This document shows, piece after piece, positions 35,170-46,774 of a stretch of 64,000 bases of DNA; positions within the stretch are counted from its first letter, which is position 1; each line of letters starts with the position of its first letter. The notes beneath the pieces are model-generated. The model saw nothing but the letters and a program-made list of their open reading frames with translations. It had not been told where the DNA came from and did no database searches. The position numbers were made by a program, and so were the translations under genes. The stretch comes from Atopsyche davidsoni (Eukaryota; Arthropoda; Insecta; Trichoptera; Hydrobiosidae): contig JAILWY010000014.1 in assembly GCA_022113835.1 (NCBI GenBank), forward strand, positions 558,001 through 622,000, in the 5' to 3' direction.

Positions 35170-35805
35170 AAAAAATATTACATTAAAGCCAATCGTACTA
35201 AACAACATTTAAATGCATTGCAACTCAAAAACTGTTGAAATATTGTAAAAGCAGCTCAGCTATCTAACCGAATGAGGTAAATAATCATATGTTTTTAAAA
35301 ATATATTTATTCATTTACTCAAAAATGTTAGAAAAAAACCACTCCAATGTGAGAAGAAAAATTACAACCTAATATAACCTAACCACACACGTCATCAACG
35401 TTAAAGTTATTTTGTAAAGTTGATATATCAAAACCAAAACAAACTACATATTAGAAAATGAATCAAGCCTTTGCATTGTTGTACCTTTTTTCTTTTATTT
35501 ATTTTCCGTGTACTCTTACTGTAAAGCTTATTGTGAGACTGTCAAGTCATTTCCTTTTTCCAGCGTCAATACAAAACCAGCCAAAAGAACATTAACGAAA
35601 CCGCAATTATGATTGCCTTCTATGTTTCAAGAGAGCAATCTCCGGTCCTCGGGTTACTTAAGATACCTCCAGGTTTCATACAATATTACATTTTAATTTA
35701 TTTCATAAAATTTCCTATACCCAGCTAGTTTAAATAAAAATTGATAAAACGACGCTAAAACGATGAAGGGATAACGTAAGTTTGGAAATCAGAGGTTAAA
35801 AAATT
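35170..35805. other. No supported gene
   Basis: AT-rich; CCTAATATAACCTAACC near 35368 weakly resembles the arthropod telomere motif. Confidence 0.45.
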
Positions 35806-35807
35806 AA

Positions 35808-36076
35808 ATGAAGGACCTTGTCGAGGTGGAGAGGGCTTCTGCTATTGTTTCTGTAGCTTGCTACAGAATGAGTATCATATCTAAAAGCCAGAGCTTTGTA
35901 AAGAAATGATTATATAATAATGCTATTGGGCAGCAGCAATACGTTTACTTTTCCTTCCAATATAAAACTGCGGTGTAGAAGGACCCGGGGACATGAACAC
36001 TGGCACAGCATGAGTATATGCTCAGTGAAATGGTCGTCAACCTCCTTTGAGGAGAGGCACTTGAAGAAGAAGATAT
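35808..36076 (+). mobile_element. Short interspersed element with LINE-type 3' tail, copy C (5'-truncated)
   Basis: Begins in the middle of the family (ACCTTGTCGAGGTGG, shared with copy B) and runs to the common end TTGAGGAGAGGCACTTGAAG with AGAAG units. It is 5'-truncated relative to copies A and B, which is typical of LINE-driven insertion. Confidence 0.75.
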
Positions 36077-36079
36077 TTC

Positions 36080-36640
36080 GAGAATCCGTGGGTCAGTGAT
36101 ATTGACGGTATGATCCCTGGGGTTTAGCGGAGTGTCTGCTCTATGCTAAGTGAGGTCGAATCGTTTGATAGTTCAGGAAATCCGCGATATAGTCGATAGT
36201 AGCGACAGAAGCAATCAAAGCATTAAATATTTACGACAATAGATAAATAATAGTGTTGGTAGTTTTCCCGATCGCACTGCCGACGGTCATTACTGCTTTA
36301 TACCGTGCCAACATCGGCAACGCTGGAGTTTATCACTGCATGCTAATTTTCATACGTGACAAATTTTAACGATGCATTTTACATGAAACATGTCGCACGT
36401 ATTCAAAGGAGAAGCTCTCGCGACACAGTTTGTCTTGTATGCAGATTTTTTACTCAATAGCTTATTAGAAATTATAATTTGTAAAGTGCATATTTGCATT
36501 ACATCATCTCTAAAATTGTGAAATAATAAAAGATATGAAAGTTGAAATTGTGGCTTAGAATTTTGACGTTAAAAAAATAAATATGATTTTTGTGCAATTT
36601 ATGCACAACCGAGAATTTCATGTTAGATAAAATATTAGAA
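36080..36640. other. No supported gene
   Basis: AT-rich background. Confidence 0.5.
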
Positions 36641-36774
36641 ATTCAATATTTTAGATAGAGAGTACTTGGTGGAATTCCATTTTAATATTTTAACTAGTAA
36701 GTAAAATACTTGAGTGATTTTTCCACACATAGATTTTTATTGGTGACCGGTTTCGCCAACCTTTCACGTGAAGC
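36641..36774 (-). mobile_element. Fold-back/MITE-like element, family F, copy 2
   Basis: Reverse complement of the 45106-45275 copy for most of its length. It shares AGAGTACTTGGTGGAATTCC, AAAATACTTGAGTGATTTTT and the core GGTGACCGGTTTCGCCAACC. This copy carries one arm plus the core. Confidence 0.65.
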
Positions 36775-37770
36775 ACTGAATATGCGATGTCTGTTTTTTT
36801 TGTTGTAGATTACGTCATATTTATTTTAGGGAATGCTTCGCCTTTCAGACTAATTTCCCAAATATGATTGACTTTTTCCAAATACAAACGATTTTAAAAT
36901 AATTGATGAAATTGAGTATGCTTCTTTTGTTGGTTTTTAATGCATCTTTAAATAAATCAACAAACAATTGAAGTGTTTTGTTTACGACAACACCGCGTAT
37001 TACGGATATAAGATATGCAATGAGATCGATAGTATAAAATAAAAGTAAATCGAGAGTGTCGAGAGTGAATAAGCGCACGGATCTAGACCAAATAGGAGGT
37101 AAAGCGATATCTCCCGCGGTCCCTCGGGAAGTAAAACGCCCTCCACTTCTCTAGTACATCAATTTCAAAAAGCGATGTTTTAGTGAATTGCTTGTTTTCA
37201 TAACCCAGGAGAATGCATTCGGACACTACATTATTATTATCTATATTATAGATTTCAAAACACGAGTACTCGGTTAGCGAGAAAACACTCTACATTTACT
37301 ATGGAAATAAGTATTTTTGAACTGTTTTTGACTTTCAATTAAAATACTTCTTCGATATATTTTCATAGACTCATAAGATTCACTTCTTCGTGGTTTTACT
37401 TGCCCGACGGATGTGAGTTAGTTAGAATTGTCAATTGGGAGGTTATGAATTGTTAATTTATGTATTCTTTATGAAATAAATTATCCCAAAGCTTTGTTTC
37501 AAATAAATTCTACAGACTAAAATAATAAATTCACAGTAGATTAGAATGATGTGTCGATAATGCCGTATTCTTAAATTGTATCATACTAATTTGAGTACAC
37601 CTACGCTCGTAGAATTTGGTGGGGGGATGGACTCACTTCCTTGAGTTACGGCTCGGGTGTGAAGGCCGCATTCGCGGAATTAATAAATTTGAGCATGTTT
37701 TTTTAATTTTCAGATATGTTAATTTTCAACGGTTTTGTCTCATTCTCTTCTGTTTTTTAACACCTGGAAG
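36775..37770. other. No supported gene
   Basis: AT-rich to about 37600. Frames on both strands show no recognisable motif. Confidence 0.45.
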
Positions 37771-37774
37771 GGAT

Positions 37775-38850
37775 CGAACCGTCTGCGCAGTGTCTTCGGT
37801 CGAGCAGATACTCCTTCCCGAGTGCGAGTCCCCTCGCCGACAGCGCAGAGCCCGCGGGTCACGTCCCGTCACGTCACGTCGCGTCACGCCACATCATGCC
37901 GGACTCGGTCACGTCGACCCACTTCGGTTATCTCGCGCGCCAGTCGGATGCGGATCGCGAATTAACGCTAGAGACAGTGTTGCGTTTGTCTGATTTAAGA
38001 ACGCAAACAAATATTAAATCAAGATAATATTGGACAAATTCTGATAAAAAAGATCGGAACCATACTCGTTTTGAGCGTACGGAGCCATAATTTTTCAGCG
38101 GAGCGTACCAGATCGTTTTGGGTGATAAGATAGGCGCGGGCGATACGCGAACGGGTCACGGGGCGTTTTTTTTGTACCCAAAAATATATTAAAAATGGAG
38201 CCAAAAATTTAAATTGTTCCCACTCTCTATTTTTTATAAAATACTCAGTAGTAGGCAGATATGTATTTTTTCTCTTTTATTCTCGTTTCACGGGGGGAGG
38301 GCACCCTCTCGTAAAACGAGCGGGAGAAACCACCCAGCGAGCAAAACTGCACCAGAGCGAGCCCTGCTCCTCCTCGATTCTAGAAACCGGGAGCATTTCG
38401 ACGTTCGGGAACATTCCCGGAACAACACTCCACATCCAAGCGAGGGCATCCGAGTTCCCGCGGAGAAGGAGAGGCACGAAGAAGGAAACATTCAAAGGCA
38501 ACAGTGTCCGCCTTACCGTTTCCGGGGACGGGGAGATATCGACCGAACGCTAACTAGCCAATAGCGTGAACTGAAAAACCTCACAGTTCCGCTCGGATCG
38601 GAGCCCGGGACTCCGAGAGCCCGACAGTCCGACAGTCCGACAGTCCGACAGTCCGACAGTCCGACAGTCCGACAGTCCGACAGTCCGACAGTCCGACAGT
38701 CCGACAGTCCGACAGTCCGACAGCCCGGGCCTCGGGACCGCGCGGCCGCCGGACGACGAGGCGAGGCTTTCAAAATTGACAGAACGAGAATGAACCGCGG
38801 CTTTGAAATCGATATGGCCCATTATGCGACGCGGCCGGGGAGTCGGTCCG
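37775..38850. other. GC-rich, CpG-containing block
   Basis: Contains a (GTCAC)n-like run at about 37860-37900, GC-rich unique sequence at 38280-38560 with frames open on both strands, and the octamer array at 38623. Could include a promoter, but no exon with clear splice sites is seen within it. Confidence 0.35.
38623..38726. repeat. GC-rich minisatellite, 8-bp unit GACAGTCC x13
   Basis: Twelve perfect GACAGTCC units followed by one GACAGCCC, 104 bp in exact register. The near-perfect identity indicates recent expansion. Minus-strand frames read repeats of SDCRTVGL, an artefact. Confidence 0.98.
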
Positions 38851-38935
38851 CGCGAGTATCGATTTAAATATTTAGAAAATGAAAACGCGCTATTACCGAT
38901 GGAGGACGTTGTTTCATACAATATTTATTTTTCAG

Positions 38936-39058
38936 GATGACCTTCCCGGTGTGTACCAGCACCGGCACCAGCACCAGCAGCATCAGCAGCAGCCGAGCAC
39001 GCCACCTGAGCACACGAGGCGGCGCTCGCCTCGGCCGGGAAAATCATCAGATCGAGAG
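38936..39058 (+). CDS. Candidate exon, Gln/His-rich (uncertain)
   Basis: A good acceptor (ATTTATTTTTCAG) precedes a GC-rich segment that reads DDLPGVYQHRHQHQQHQ and then PEHTRRRSPRPGKSSDRE in phase 0, up to a weak donor GAG|GTTTCG. An alternative exon in the next frame could reach a better donor, AAG|GTATCT, at 39139. CAG/CAC repeats alone could produce such a frame. I rate it as possible rather than probable; product unknown. Confidence 0.3.
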
Positions 39059-39139
39059 GTTTCGAGATGTTCAGAGAACGAGTGCCTTTCGTTATTCGTC
39101 CGCCGTAGCTTGTTTGGTTCATTGTGATTTGAAAGAGAA

Positions 39140-40275
39140 GGTATCTATTGGAACTTCGGGCTACCGCGATATTCCCAGAAAACGATTCGCGATACTATAT
39201 TATTTATCGATTACATTTTTCAAATACTGTAAGCCCGCCGTAACTCGGGCGATTCGAGCCCGGCCCGGTTTGCGATTTGAAAGCATATAAATTAGAATTT
39301 GGGGACTTCTCGGTATTTAGAGAAAAGTGACGCTCTGGGTATCACCCTGTCGTAATATTTGACAAGCGGTCGATCGACTCGCCGGGAGCGACATTCGGGG
39401 AGATTCTCTATTATCCAGAGAAATCGCAAAAAAACTGTATCACCGATACTTTTCTTTTCGTAGAAAAATCACTCCGATACTCGGTCGGAATATCGGCTTC
39501 GGGAATATCCGTCCTGTCCCCCGACAACTTTTAATGTTACCACCGAAGGAGCATGGGATCGAATACTTCCAGTAGCGGTGCCACAAGTTGTCGACGCGAA
39601 GGAGGATATGGTGATTCATTCCCTAATAAAGTAGTGCAGCGGACAATCATAACGAACACTCGACCGTTAGTGGGTACTCGTGGCCGTGGTCCGGAGTCGG
39701 ATATGGATCCTGGTCGCGAGCTGCTCGAGTCGCTTATTCCGAGTCGAATGTTCTCCACGACTAGGGCCATCTAGCGTCGGCGGCGAACACTTCTGCAGAG
39801 CGCCGGCAGCAAAAATAAACTTCACTCCGACTTCCCTCGACGCACTCGACCGGCCGATCAGACTGATCTGATACTCGTGCAACCGATCTCGTGGATTTCT
39901 TAAAAATATTAATCAAGTTTGCGTTTTTAAAATAACACAGCAACTTCCGCCCTGTAGTCGGTCTGCGTCGCGTTGCCGCACTCGGTAGGCGTGGAAAACT
40001 CGCAATTAATTTCCACGCGGTTGCAACTTCGAAAACACAATAAAATAAACGGGTGCGTGAAAATACACAATTCGGTTCTTCCCGAATACGAGTCGTCCGT
40101 GTCCAAGTCCGTGCCGAGAAGTAATTTATTTTCGTAACATTATTATCGACGGGTTCGCTCGTTTTATCGATCGGTATCTCGAATCCGATAGAGTATTTTA
40201 TGTTGACATTGAATAAATAAAAACTCCTTATCGAGTACGAATCTCAGAATCCCTCTTTTAAATACGAAATAAAAA
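39140..40275. other. No supported gene
   Basis: Moderate GC (39350-39880) with overlapping frames on both strands and no motif recognised. Confidence 0.4.
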
Positions 40276-40278
40276 AAA

Positions 40279-40648
40279 TATCTGGTACTTGTTTTTTATC
40301 CGACCACCAAAAAACATTGTCCTATTATTTTGTTTTTTTTTATTGGCAACAGTGTCTATTTTTTGCTTCTTTTGTTGGCAACAGTGTCTATTGGCGAGAA
40401 AACACGTATTGTTTATTTATTTAATTTAAAGTATTAACCTAACCTAACCTAACCTAACCGTCAAAGATAACCGTTTTTTCATTGTTTGTAAAATATATGA
40501 TACAAAATTGAAAAAAAACTTTCATTTCTATGACGAGACTCGCTGTTGCCAACAAAAGAAGCAAAAAATAGACACTGTTGCCAATAAAAAAAAGCAAAAT
40601 AATAGGACAATGTTTTTTGGTGGTCGGATAAAAGACAAGTACCAAATA
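40279..40648. mobile_element. Fold-back element with telomere-type repeat in its loop
   Basis: A left arm at 40279-40384 and a right arm at 40543-40648, each 106 bp, are reverse complements with only a few mismatches. The inner edge of each arm carries GGCAACAG, and GGCAACAGTGTCTATT is repeated twice in the left arm and its edge. The 158-base loop contains AACCT x4.8 (40436-40459). No protein is encoded. Near-identical arms indicate a young inverted duplication or an active fold-back transposon. Confidence 0.8.
40436..40459. repeat. Arthropod telomere-type repeat (CCTAA)n, 4.8 units
   Basis: Four perfect AACCT pentamers plus AACC. This is the TTAGG telomere motif of most insects, read on the C-rich strand. 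It is interstitial, not a chromosome end, because sequence continues on both sides. Confidence 0.9.
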
Positions 40649-40719
40649 TCTAAATGCAAAATATTGGATGAGAAATGTTATAATGAATAAAAAAGTAAAT
40701 AGTTATTGGCAGTCTTTGA

Positions 40720-40880
40720 GTCTCAAAAGGATCAGGTCGATCTTGCGAGCCGTGGAGTTGCATAGTGTGGCGGGGCGCACGCGCGGCTTCATGCGGGCAG
40801 AGCGGTGCACGCGACTATCGACCTTGCGAGCGAGCGCGCAAGGCCCACTTCCGCCTGGCGCGCGTGCCTGGGTTTCAGTG
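40720..40880. other. GC-rich patch before a LINE fragment
   Basis: CpG-rich sequence with frames open on both strands. It could be a further part of the adjacent LINE or unrelated. Confidence 0.3.
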
Positions 40881-40989
40881 TGAACTTTGACGTTTGGAAA
40901 ATGCCTCCGAAACGAGATCGAGCAACGGAATGAAGACGCACAGTTTGACGTATTTTGCAATTTGCATATTGACACAACGGGAGATGTAA

Positions 40990-41285
40990 CCCTGAAATCT
41001 CGATGGAGATTCACCAAATGCTATGTCGTCTCGGTTTTCCTTTACGGACTCGAAGCTTGGACACTCGAGACGGCTACTTTGCGAATAATTGAGGGGACTC
41101 TTGTCGTCGACAAGGAAGCGGAAGGTCTCCTTTTTCTGGGCTACATTTTTCGTAGAACTGAGTACGGCGTCCTCCAGCCGAACGAAAAGGGGGCATCCAT
41201 CGGAAGAAGGAAGTTCGGCAGGATCGGGGAGACAGGCCCGGCAACTTCTCACGAGGAGGGGCAACAGCAACAGAAGAAGAATAAT
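40990..41285 (+). pseudogene. Non-LTR retrotransposon (LINE) 3' end, second fragment
   Basis: Within the plus frame 40887-41390: KCYVVSVFLYGLEAWTLETA (about 41016-41075) is the block that follows the reverse transcriptase in this LINE group; FLGYIFRRTEYGVLQ and IGRRKFGRI correspond to YFGHIFRNNKYGIL and GRRKFTWM of the fragment at 26561. The segment between these blocks (YRRIL and NERVL) is deleted. The end GAGGGGCAACAGCAACAGAAG with AGAAG units matches the family tail. The frame is still open across 167 codons, although the upstream part is unrelated to the family. Confidence 0.8.
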
Positions 41286-41289
41286 ACTG

Positions 41290-42400
41290 ATCCATTGAGG
41301 TGTCTGTACGAATATCTACAGATGTGTAGCCGTTTTTGTGACAAAAACTATTGTATTCGATTTGATAGTTTTTTACTGAAAATGATGTGATGTTCTGTAA
41401 TTCGTGACGCTATTGCGACGCGAGAGGTGCAATAGCGTCGGAAGCGCGTGATTGCTCGTGGAGCCCCGCCTGCGCGATCTATTTCCTCAGTATGCGGCGG
41501 GCGTTTTTTTTTCAAATTTTATTTCTGGTCGATGTGTAAATTCCTCGTGACGACTGTTCCGACACGCGAAAATGAGTTCACGGCCATCTGCGCTTGTCCC
41601 GCGCCCGCCGCGAGTGGCCAGACGCGACTCAAAATGACATCATTTTTCTTTCTAAATACACCGGAGAAGAGACGTGAAATGAAAATTAGATCCATTTCGC
41701 GACCACCGCGAGAAACGATCGAGCCTTGCGCCGTACTGATTGTGTATTCTTAATCCGAGATGGCGATTTTACTCTTGGTCAAACAAAAATGATATTTTTG
41801 ATGGTCTGCAATCCAACAATGGAGGAGGGCGAGTCGCCCGCCGGAAAATTATCGAAATTGCATTGTATTTTGCAATATGGCCGATGGCACGATTCAATGT
41901 CGCGATGACGACACCTCTCCCCGACCGGAGGCGACAAATTGGACCGTTCAAATGATAAATTATTAAATAACATCATTTTTTTCTCATCAGTATGTTTGCA
42001 CCCGTGCGGAAAAAAACAGAATAATATTGCGACGACTTTTTGAATTTTAAAAATATATTTATTTACAGTTAGTTTGCGTTCATATTTAAGGAAACCGACA
42101 AAAACGATGATTCGCGCGAGCTTATTAATCAAAAAATAATATAAACCATTTAGTGCTAAGGAAGCACCGGCACCGATGCGATCACCGTAATGACTATCAA
42201 TTCGAGTCTGATATCTCAGAAACTTGACATTAAAAATATCTGGCTGATCTATGATTTTGGGCGGTAAAAGTTCATTAAGATATTTTTTGAAAAGCTGACC
42301 CATCAGACGAAAACTGTTTCATGTTACTGCCATATTTGCTTTAAAATAAATATTTATTTTTATCGATGTACTTCTCTGTCTTGAGACTATTGAATTTTCA
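41290..42400. other. No supported gene
   Basis: Minus frame 41779-42303 (174 codons) spans AT-rich and mixed sequence and has no domain I recognise; several plus frames overlap it. I see no splice context. Confidence 0.4.
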
Positions 42401-42463
42401 GTCAACGAGTCACGGCTCACGGGGGGCGCACTGCGGGCCCGGCCGGCGGGGCGTTGCATCACC

Positions 42464-42555
42464 GGGGCGAGCGGGCGAGTGGGCGAGTGGGCGAGTGGGC
42501 GAGAGGGCGAGTGGGCGAGAGGGCGAGGGCGAGTGGGCGAGTGGGGCGAGTGGGG
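42464..42555. repeat. GC-rich minisatellite, 8-bp unit GGGCGAGT x~11
   Basis: Octamers GGGCGAGT, GGGCGAGA and GGGCGAGC in tandem; one unit is shortened to six bases and the last ones carry an extra G. It lies in a CpG-rich block (42400-42720). Frames across it on both strands are artefacts. Confidence 0.95.
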
Positions 42556-42825
42556 CTTCCCCGCCCGGGCTGTGCGCCTGACCTGTTACCACACCGGCAG
42601 GTATTCCTCGCGGCGGCCGGGCCGGACGGGCGCCGGGAATAGACCACCGGGGCAGCGGCGCTCAACCCGCGGGGCGCGGGCCAGTCGGTGCGGCGCTCTC
42701 ATCTCAAACGAAAGCGAGTTTTGCCATAGAAGCGAGCCGCAGATGTCAAGCGTTCGGTCAAACCGAATAACCTATGAATAAGTTTTCACAAAAATCTGGC
42801 AGAGGAAGTTGAGTTCTATAGTATA

Positions 42826-43251
42826 TTAACACGTTGACTTCCGACTACAAGATAACTCGTAGATTGCGTTCTTTTCTAGGACGCCAACTACGAGTTATCT
42901 CGTCCTTGTTTACTTACCATTTTTGTGCAGCTACGATTAATCTACTGACGAGATACTACTACGAGATACTACTGACGAATATGGTCGCGTATCGATGATT
43001 CAGTTTTAGCGAAGCGACAGGTCGAAGCGTGTCTGCGTGCGAATTAACTCGTAGTTGGCTTCCGCGAAGAGATTTCTGTTACAGAAGCCAACTACGAAAT
43101 ACTTTTTTTGTTGTTGCTTAAAACACATTTTTTATGCTTTTTGGTGATAACTTTGCACTAGAATTAGAGTTTTTAATAATATAATGAGATTAAATCAAAT
43201 TGTCATTTTAGGCCAGATTTCTGAAAATTGCCGTGGCAGTCAACGTGTTAA
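42826..43251. mobile_element. piggyBac-like MITE with TTAA target duplication
   Basis: A TTAA at 42826-42829 and another at 43248-43251 flank a 418-bp body whose ends are inverted: CACGTTGACTTCC at the left and the reverse complement CACGTTGACTGCC at the right, 12 of 13 matching. TTAA duplication is the hallmark of piggyBac. No transposase is present, so it would be mobilised in trans. Internally, AACTACGAGTTATCTCG-like sequence recurs in both orientations (42843-42862, 42885-42902, about 43048-43064, 43085-43098), giving a layered subterminal repeat structure. Confidence 0.8.
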
Positions 43252-43254
43252 CGA

Positions 43255-43815
43255 TAATAATGGTTCTTTGGTAAATGGTTAAAATAAATAATCACAAAGC
43301 AGTAAATATTATTCACATTCACCATCGAAGAATGTCTTCAATTTCGGATTCTAAAAAAAATACCAAAATTTTATTTTGATATGAATAAAAAGGAGCCCGC
43401 CGTGGGCTATGAAATACGTGTCTGTTTTAGTTCTTTGCGGTCGAGACGTGTTCGCTTTGAAAACTTTTGAGCTAAGACACTACCGAAAAATAGCCCCCAC
43501 TAGTTTTTGTATTTGTATAAGTTTATCGTGATAGATATGTAACATTAAAAAAAATATTTCAAGAAGGGGGCGAGGCAAAAAAGGTTGACGGTCCTCGCCT
43601 AGAGTGGCCGGTGCATATTACGAGTACAACTCGTCGCCGCAAATTGTGTCTGGCATTTATGTCGAGAAAAAATGTCAAGAGAGCGCAATGCGCGGGACTA
43701 ATCGAGACAATGTCGCTCCAGGTGTGTGACAGATATTGAAAAGATATCAACTATAATTGATTCAAAGACGAAGATGCTCCGATGGCCGGCATGCTGCGAT
43801 TTCGGAGTTGAATCA
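43255..43815. other. No supported gene
   Basis: AT-rich, with a minus frame at 43559-43750 of no recognisable function. Confidence 0.45.
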
Positions 43816-43821
43816 AGCCGG

Positions 43822-43857
43822 ACTATATATATATATACTAGTATATATATATATTGA
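43822..43857. repeat. Short (TA)n palindrome
   Basis: TA run interrupted by CTAG at its centre; self-complementary. Confidence 0.8.
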
Positions 43858-43866
43858 ATTGACTCT

Positions 43867-44118
43867 ATGGGACTGTTTGTTCTTCATGCTCTTTCTCCCG
43901 CTAGGATGTCTTCGCTTGTGAAGGAGCGTAAATCAACTTTTCTCCATCGAAATAGGCACATTTTCCAACTTCAAGAGGATGTAAATCTACAAATATGGAT
44001 GCAGTTTGACTGTGATTTTCCTGCATGCGACAAAGCAAATACAGGAGACACATCGAATTTGACCCTTTTACCTTTTATGCTTTCTACTGCTTGTCTTATT
44101 AATTCTCAGATCGTATAA
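43867..44118 (+). other. Unrecognised 83-codon frame
   Basis: Open frame in moderately AT-rich DNA between two TA arrays. It reads plausibly (mixed residues, several His and Cys), but I see no domain, no splice context and no neighbour that would support it as a gene. Could be a transposon scrap. Confidence 0.15.
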
Positions 44119-44172
44119 AGGTATACGGACATCTGTATTCACCAATGAAATATTAATAAAAAAGAAAATTAT

Positions 44173-44306
<134 letters not shown>

Positions 44307-44309
44307 TAG

Positions 44310-45100
44310 ATATTAATGGTAATTGGTTTTGGCGTTTTTGTCTACTAAAAAGTAATAAAATTTAAAATACAGCAAATAACATCAGCTATATTTGTTGTTT
44401 CCGATAGATCGTCTAGAAAAAGTAAAAATTGTATTGCCACAGACAGAAATCGACCGATTGGTTTGAGATATGCTTTTTTTTTTACCAATTTAAGTATGTT
44501 TAGAAATTATAACCAAATCACTTTCAACCTTCCATTTCAAAATAATTTTTTGAAGGTTTTCTGAAAAAATTGTAAATGATTGAAATATTTTACAATTTTT
44601 ACAAGATTGTTTGGTTAAGCATCAGTCGCAAGTGCTGTCTATCGATGTAAAGTTTTTTCGTTTGTTTTTCATGTAAATTTCGATTTAGCTTTAGAAACAT
44701 CATTTGAATAAAAAAATCGATTGTTTTCTTTTTGATGAGCGTCCCAAGTCGCAGCTGAGATTAGCGAGCTCTGACATCTCTATCGAGACAGTCTCTTCTG
44801 CCGATATGGTAAATGAACATTTCTGTCATCAAATATTTGAGAAAAAATGGTGACGTGACCAAAAGAGCTAAATTTATAGTAAATATAAATTTTTATTTTG
44901 TATCATCTTTATTTGTGAAATTTGCGTACGAAAAAAAAAAAAATATATATATATAACACTAAGTAGATTTTCAACCTACGTGATTGTTAACCGGGTACGA
45001 CAAGAGATGCAATGTTAAGTTTTTGCTGAAATCTAGTGATATAAAAAAAATGTATTTACCATTTTGTGTAATTTTTTAACAAACTCAATGACTTTTTTTT
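44310..45100. other. No supported gene
   Basis: AT-rich with several homopolymer and TA runs. Confidence 0.5.
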
Positions 45101-45105
45101 TTTTT

Positions 45106-45275
45106 AATAAAATACTTGAGTTACAACTCTGTTTGATAATGTCAACGTGAAAGGTTGGCGAAACTGGTCACTAATAAAAACGAAAATGTGGAAAATCACT
45201 CAAGTATTTTATTCAAAAATATTAAAATGGAATTCCACCAAGTAAGTACTCTCTGTCAAAAATATTGAATTTCTA
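45106..45275 (+). mobile_element. Fold-back/MITE-like element, family F, copy 3
   Basis: Best copy of the family. AATAAAATACTTGAG at 45106-45120 is the exact inverse of CTCAAGTATTTTATT at 45199-45213. Between them lies AAAGGTTGGCGAAACTGGTC, the reverse complement of the core seen at 36641. To the right is the shared flank AATGGAATTCCACCAAGTA and CTCTGTCAAAAATATTGAA. No coding capacity. Confidence 0.7.
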
Positions 45276-45279
45276 AACT

Positions 45280-46760
45280 CAATGACACGAATTCACAGAA
45301 ATATGAAAAATTTGTACTATTTTGGGATAATTGATATATAAAGCAAGTCTTTCATGTTTTATTTGTCATATCCAAATTTTATTAGATAAAGTGTTTTCTT
45401 CTTTTTTATATTGAAATAATAAGTGAATCTGACTATATCATTGTTTTTTAACTGTGTCATTGTTCCTACAATAGTGGTCAAGTTAATTACCATTACAAAT
45501 GAAGTTGCGAAGCTAGAGGTTGTTAGATTTAATGCTTAATACTTTGAAAGTATTGCGGGTAATTACTAGCCAAGGTTTAATGTCTACTGCCATTATAATT
45601 CAATATGGTATTCCTTTATAATGATGAGACTATTATTGTTTGTATCGGCTAGTTTCTTGAGTGTTGGATTTTTACAGTAAAATTATCCATTTAAGCCACT
45701 CCTGCCGGTGTTCAATAGCTCCAGTGATAAAACAACTATCTGTTTGAAGCCATACAAACTTAGAGGCTTAAAGATACAACATGGCGGTTGGAAAATTTTC
45801 AAGATAGTACACGAGCTCCTTAGGTATTCGAGATTATGACACCCGCGCCAACCTTGCATCAAAGAATTGACCGGTTTCCGTGTAAAGGTGGTTGCAATAT
45901 TTTTTTAAAGATAAGACATGTGAAAAGCTACATGTCATGAACTCATTTAAAACTGATTCCGCTGAGGAGCTTTAATTAAATTATCCTGAGTTCTGGTGTT
46001 TCGTTCTTATTACGACAATTGATTTTTTTTGCACAATATACGGATTTCAAAAATCACAATCCAAACAAAATTCAATCTGATTTGGAAATGGACGCCATTA
46101 AAAAAATATTGTTTTTAGTAAGTACTCACATAAAAAAATGTTTTCTGGCTTTTCTAGATACGGCTCGGAGTGTTTGCAGGCATTTGCGGAATTCGATGTT
46201 TCCTATGTTTTCAATCATCACAGAAATCCAGTACCAAAAAAGGATTTTTCATTAGGAGATATGCTCACTTTAATTTTATTTTATTTGGATACATATTTTT
46301 TAAAAAAAAGCAGGTTTTGAACCAGGGCTCCTTTGGTCCCTGACATTTATTAGCACCCTTAGGTACCAATTTTTTTTCACAATAGCTAATTACCCAGAAT
46401 ATTTAAAAATTATCGAAAGCGTTGAGAATTTTTAAAAATTATTATTAACTCACAAATCCCAAAGATCGTATTTATTTTAGAAAAGACATTTTGAAAGAAT
46501 GTTTCAAAATTTTTTGTGGTTTTTCTTTGGACGGTTATATGTAACGTTATATGGTAAAAAAATTAATAACAAAAAATATGACATAGTTATCGTAATACGA
46601 AATTAACCGCGGCCAAAATGTTAAAAAATATGGTTGAATACAATTTAGGGCTTTAAATACTTTATTTGATAATCAACGTTATACAAGAGGAATAACGTTT
46701 CGTTATTAATTTATAACGTAATCTGTTATGCGTAAAGGTCAGAAAATCGACTTTGACTTA
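45280..46760. other. No supported gene
   Basis: AT-rich; frames at 46019-46320 (+) are Phe/Ile/Lys-rich and unremarkable. Confidence 0.45.
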
Positions 46761-46774
46761 CTGAATTAGGCGTG

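Noticed and set aside
38513..38921. Frames with SDCRTVGL repeats
   Set aside because: Translation of the GACAGTCC octamer array; an 8-bp unit cycles through three frames and gives a regular peptide without selection.
40436..40459. True chromosome end
   Set aside because: Only about five units, embedded in unique sequence on both sides.
41779..42303. 174-codon minus frame as a gene
   Set aside because: Crosses a composition boundary, shows no motif, and several opposite-strand frames overlap it.
42830..43247. piggyBac transposase gene
   Set aside because: The 418-bp body has no suitable open frame.
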